A stretch of 64,000 bases of DNA. Origin: Eucalyptus grandis. Lineage: Eukaryota; Streptophyta; Magnoliopsida; Myrtales; Myrtaceae. The DNA is taken from positions 10,493,501 through 10,557,500 of the forward strand of contig NC_052619.1 of the NCBI RefSeq assembly GCF_016545825.1, read 5' to 3'. Below, in pieces: positions 63,268-64,000 of the stretch. Position 1 is the first letter of the stretch. The number at the start of each line of letters is the position of its first letter. Made by a program: the position numbers and the translations under genes. The notes under the pieces were generated by a model. The model was not told the DNA's origin, ran no database searches, and saw only the letters and a list, made by a program, of their open reading frames with translations.

Positions 63268-64000
63268 ATGGATTTCGGTGGCGGTTCCGGCGGGGACCAC
63301 GACGGTTCCGACCACCAGAAGAGGAAGAAGCGGTACCATCGCCACACTGCCCACCAGATTCAGAGGCTTGAAGCGTAAGTTTTCTTTTCGGTCTTTTCGC
63401 ATTTCTTCTGTTTACACTAAAACACAGTTGCCTTTTTTCTCCATGTTTCTTGCTTCTCATTCAAAAAGTTGAATGCTTTACGTCTGCTTGTGTGGAATTT
63501 TTCCTTTTTGCCCCTTTTGTTTTTGTAGTTGTGGGCTTTAGAGAATTCTGCTGTTGGTACATGTTTGAGTTACACTTTAGCTTCTGCTTGTTGCTCTGCA
63601 GATGCTGGTCTTTGGGTTATACTTTCCTTTTTTCTTTTTAGCTTTTGAATGATGCTGAGGTTCTGAGATTTTCGATGCTTCTTTGTGTTACTGTTGTGGC
63701 AAAAAAAATGAAGGATGTTCAGGGAATGCCCTCATCCAGATGAGAAGCAGCGGATGGAGTTGAGCCGGGAATTGGGATTGGCTCCGAGACAGATCAAGTT
63801 TTGGTTCCAAAATAGGAGAACCCAGATGAAGGTTTCTTCACTTAATTCATTTATTTTGCCTTTCGTTCGGTGGGATAGCTTTGAAAATGATAACAAGTAG
63901 TTTATTTTGCCTTTATTGCAACCTTAAACCCTTCTGTTATATTTAAATCAGGCCCAGCATGAAAGGGCTGATAACTGTGCATTGAGGGCAGAAAACGATA
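63268..64000 (+). CDS. HD-ZIP IV homeobox protein, HDG11/HDG12-like (5' part)
   Basis: Three exons are visible: 63268-63374, 63714-63831 and 63952 to the window edge. They join in phase to 91 residues plus one base. A Gly/Asp-rich start ([13 protein letters not shown]) leads into a complete homeodomain at ~18-75: [37 protein letters not shown], and recognition helix [17 protein letters not shown]. This continues into [16 protein letters not shown], the start of the zipper-loop-zipper region. [20 protein letters not shown] and AQHERADN are typical of the HDG11/HDG12 subgroup, not ANL2/GL2. Known family role: nuclear transcription factors of the epidermis (trichomes, stomata, drought response in Arabidopsis HDG11). 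The START and SAD domains should follow to the right. The start was chosen because the upstream frame is not homologous and the next Met is inside the homeodomain. Confidence 0.92.

Overview
The window is plant nuclear DNA, eudicot in character. It shows GT-AG introns, AT-rich intergenic sequence, a degenerate Ty3/gypsy element with a long LTR, several kinds of small TIR transposon, and two plant-specific gene families. Gene content and repeat style would fit a woody Myrtaceae genome such as Eucalyptus, but that species guess is inference.

Layout. 1-3205 holds the decayed pol region of a plus-strand Tekay/Del-like Ty3/gypsy element. Its ~2.96 kb 3' LTR follows at 3206-6165 (TG...CA, with an internal minisatellite). 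6166-7780 is a scrap of a cyclic nucleotide-gated channel (CNGC) intron, so it is the relic of a further gene copy. Then come three direct tandem units of about 15-17 kb, beginning near 7782, 24128 and 41193. Each carries one plus-strand CNGC19/CNGC20-like gene: ATGs at 11992, 29050 and 45456, stops ending at 22532, 39615 and 55412. Each gene has an untranslated first exon, a ~1.1-1.7 kb 5'UTR intron and 12 coding exons whose junctions could all be placed. 56161-62380 has no recognisable gene. The right edge (63268 onward) holds the first three coding exons of an HD-ZIP IV homeobox gene of the HDG11/HDG12 type, cut off by the window end.

The CNGC copies are not equal. Copy 1 lacks 2 nt in coding exon 3 and has an Arg inside S6. 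Copy 2 lacks 1 nt in an A-run in coding exon 4. Copy 3 reads through all 12 exons (758 aa) if the strong CAG|GTAAAT donor ends its first coding exon, but has an in-frame TAG if a downstream donor is used. Copies 1 and 2 are nearly identical over the 3' half. In the 5' half all three are close, and copy 3 changes abruptly to diverged sequence near 50,290, which suggests gene conversion or unequal exchange. The extracellular turret before the pore differs strongly between copies.

Because the units are paralogous, several transposon insertions have an empty site in a sister unit, giving exact boundaries and target-site duplications: a copia-type solo LTR, a PIF/Harbinger-like element, hAT-like elements and a Mutator-like MITE. 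In Arabidopsis, CNGC19/CNGC20 form Ca2+-permeable channels in immunity and cell-death control. The cluster therefore looks like a locally amplified, actively eroding calcium-channel family.
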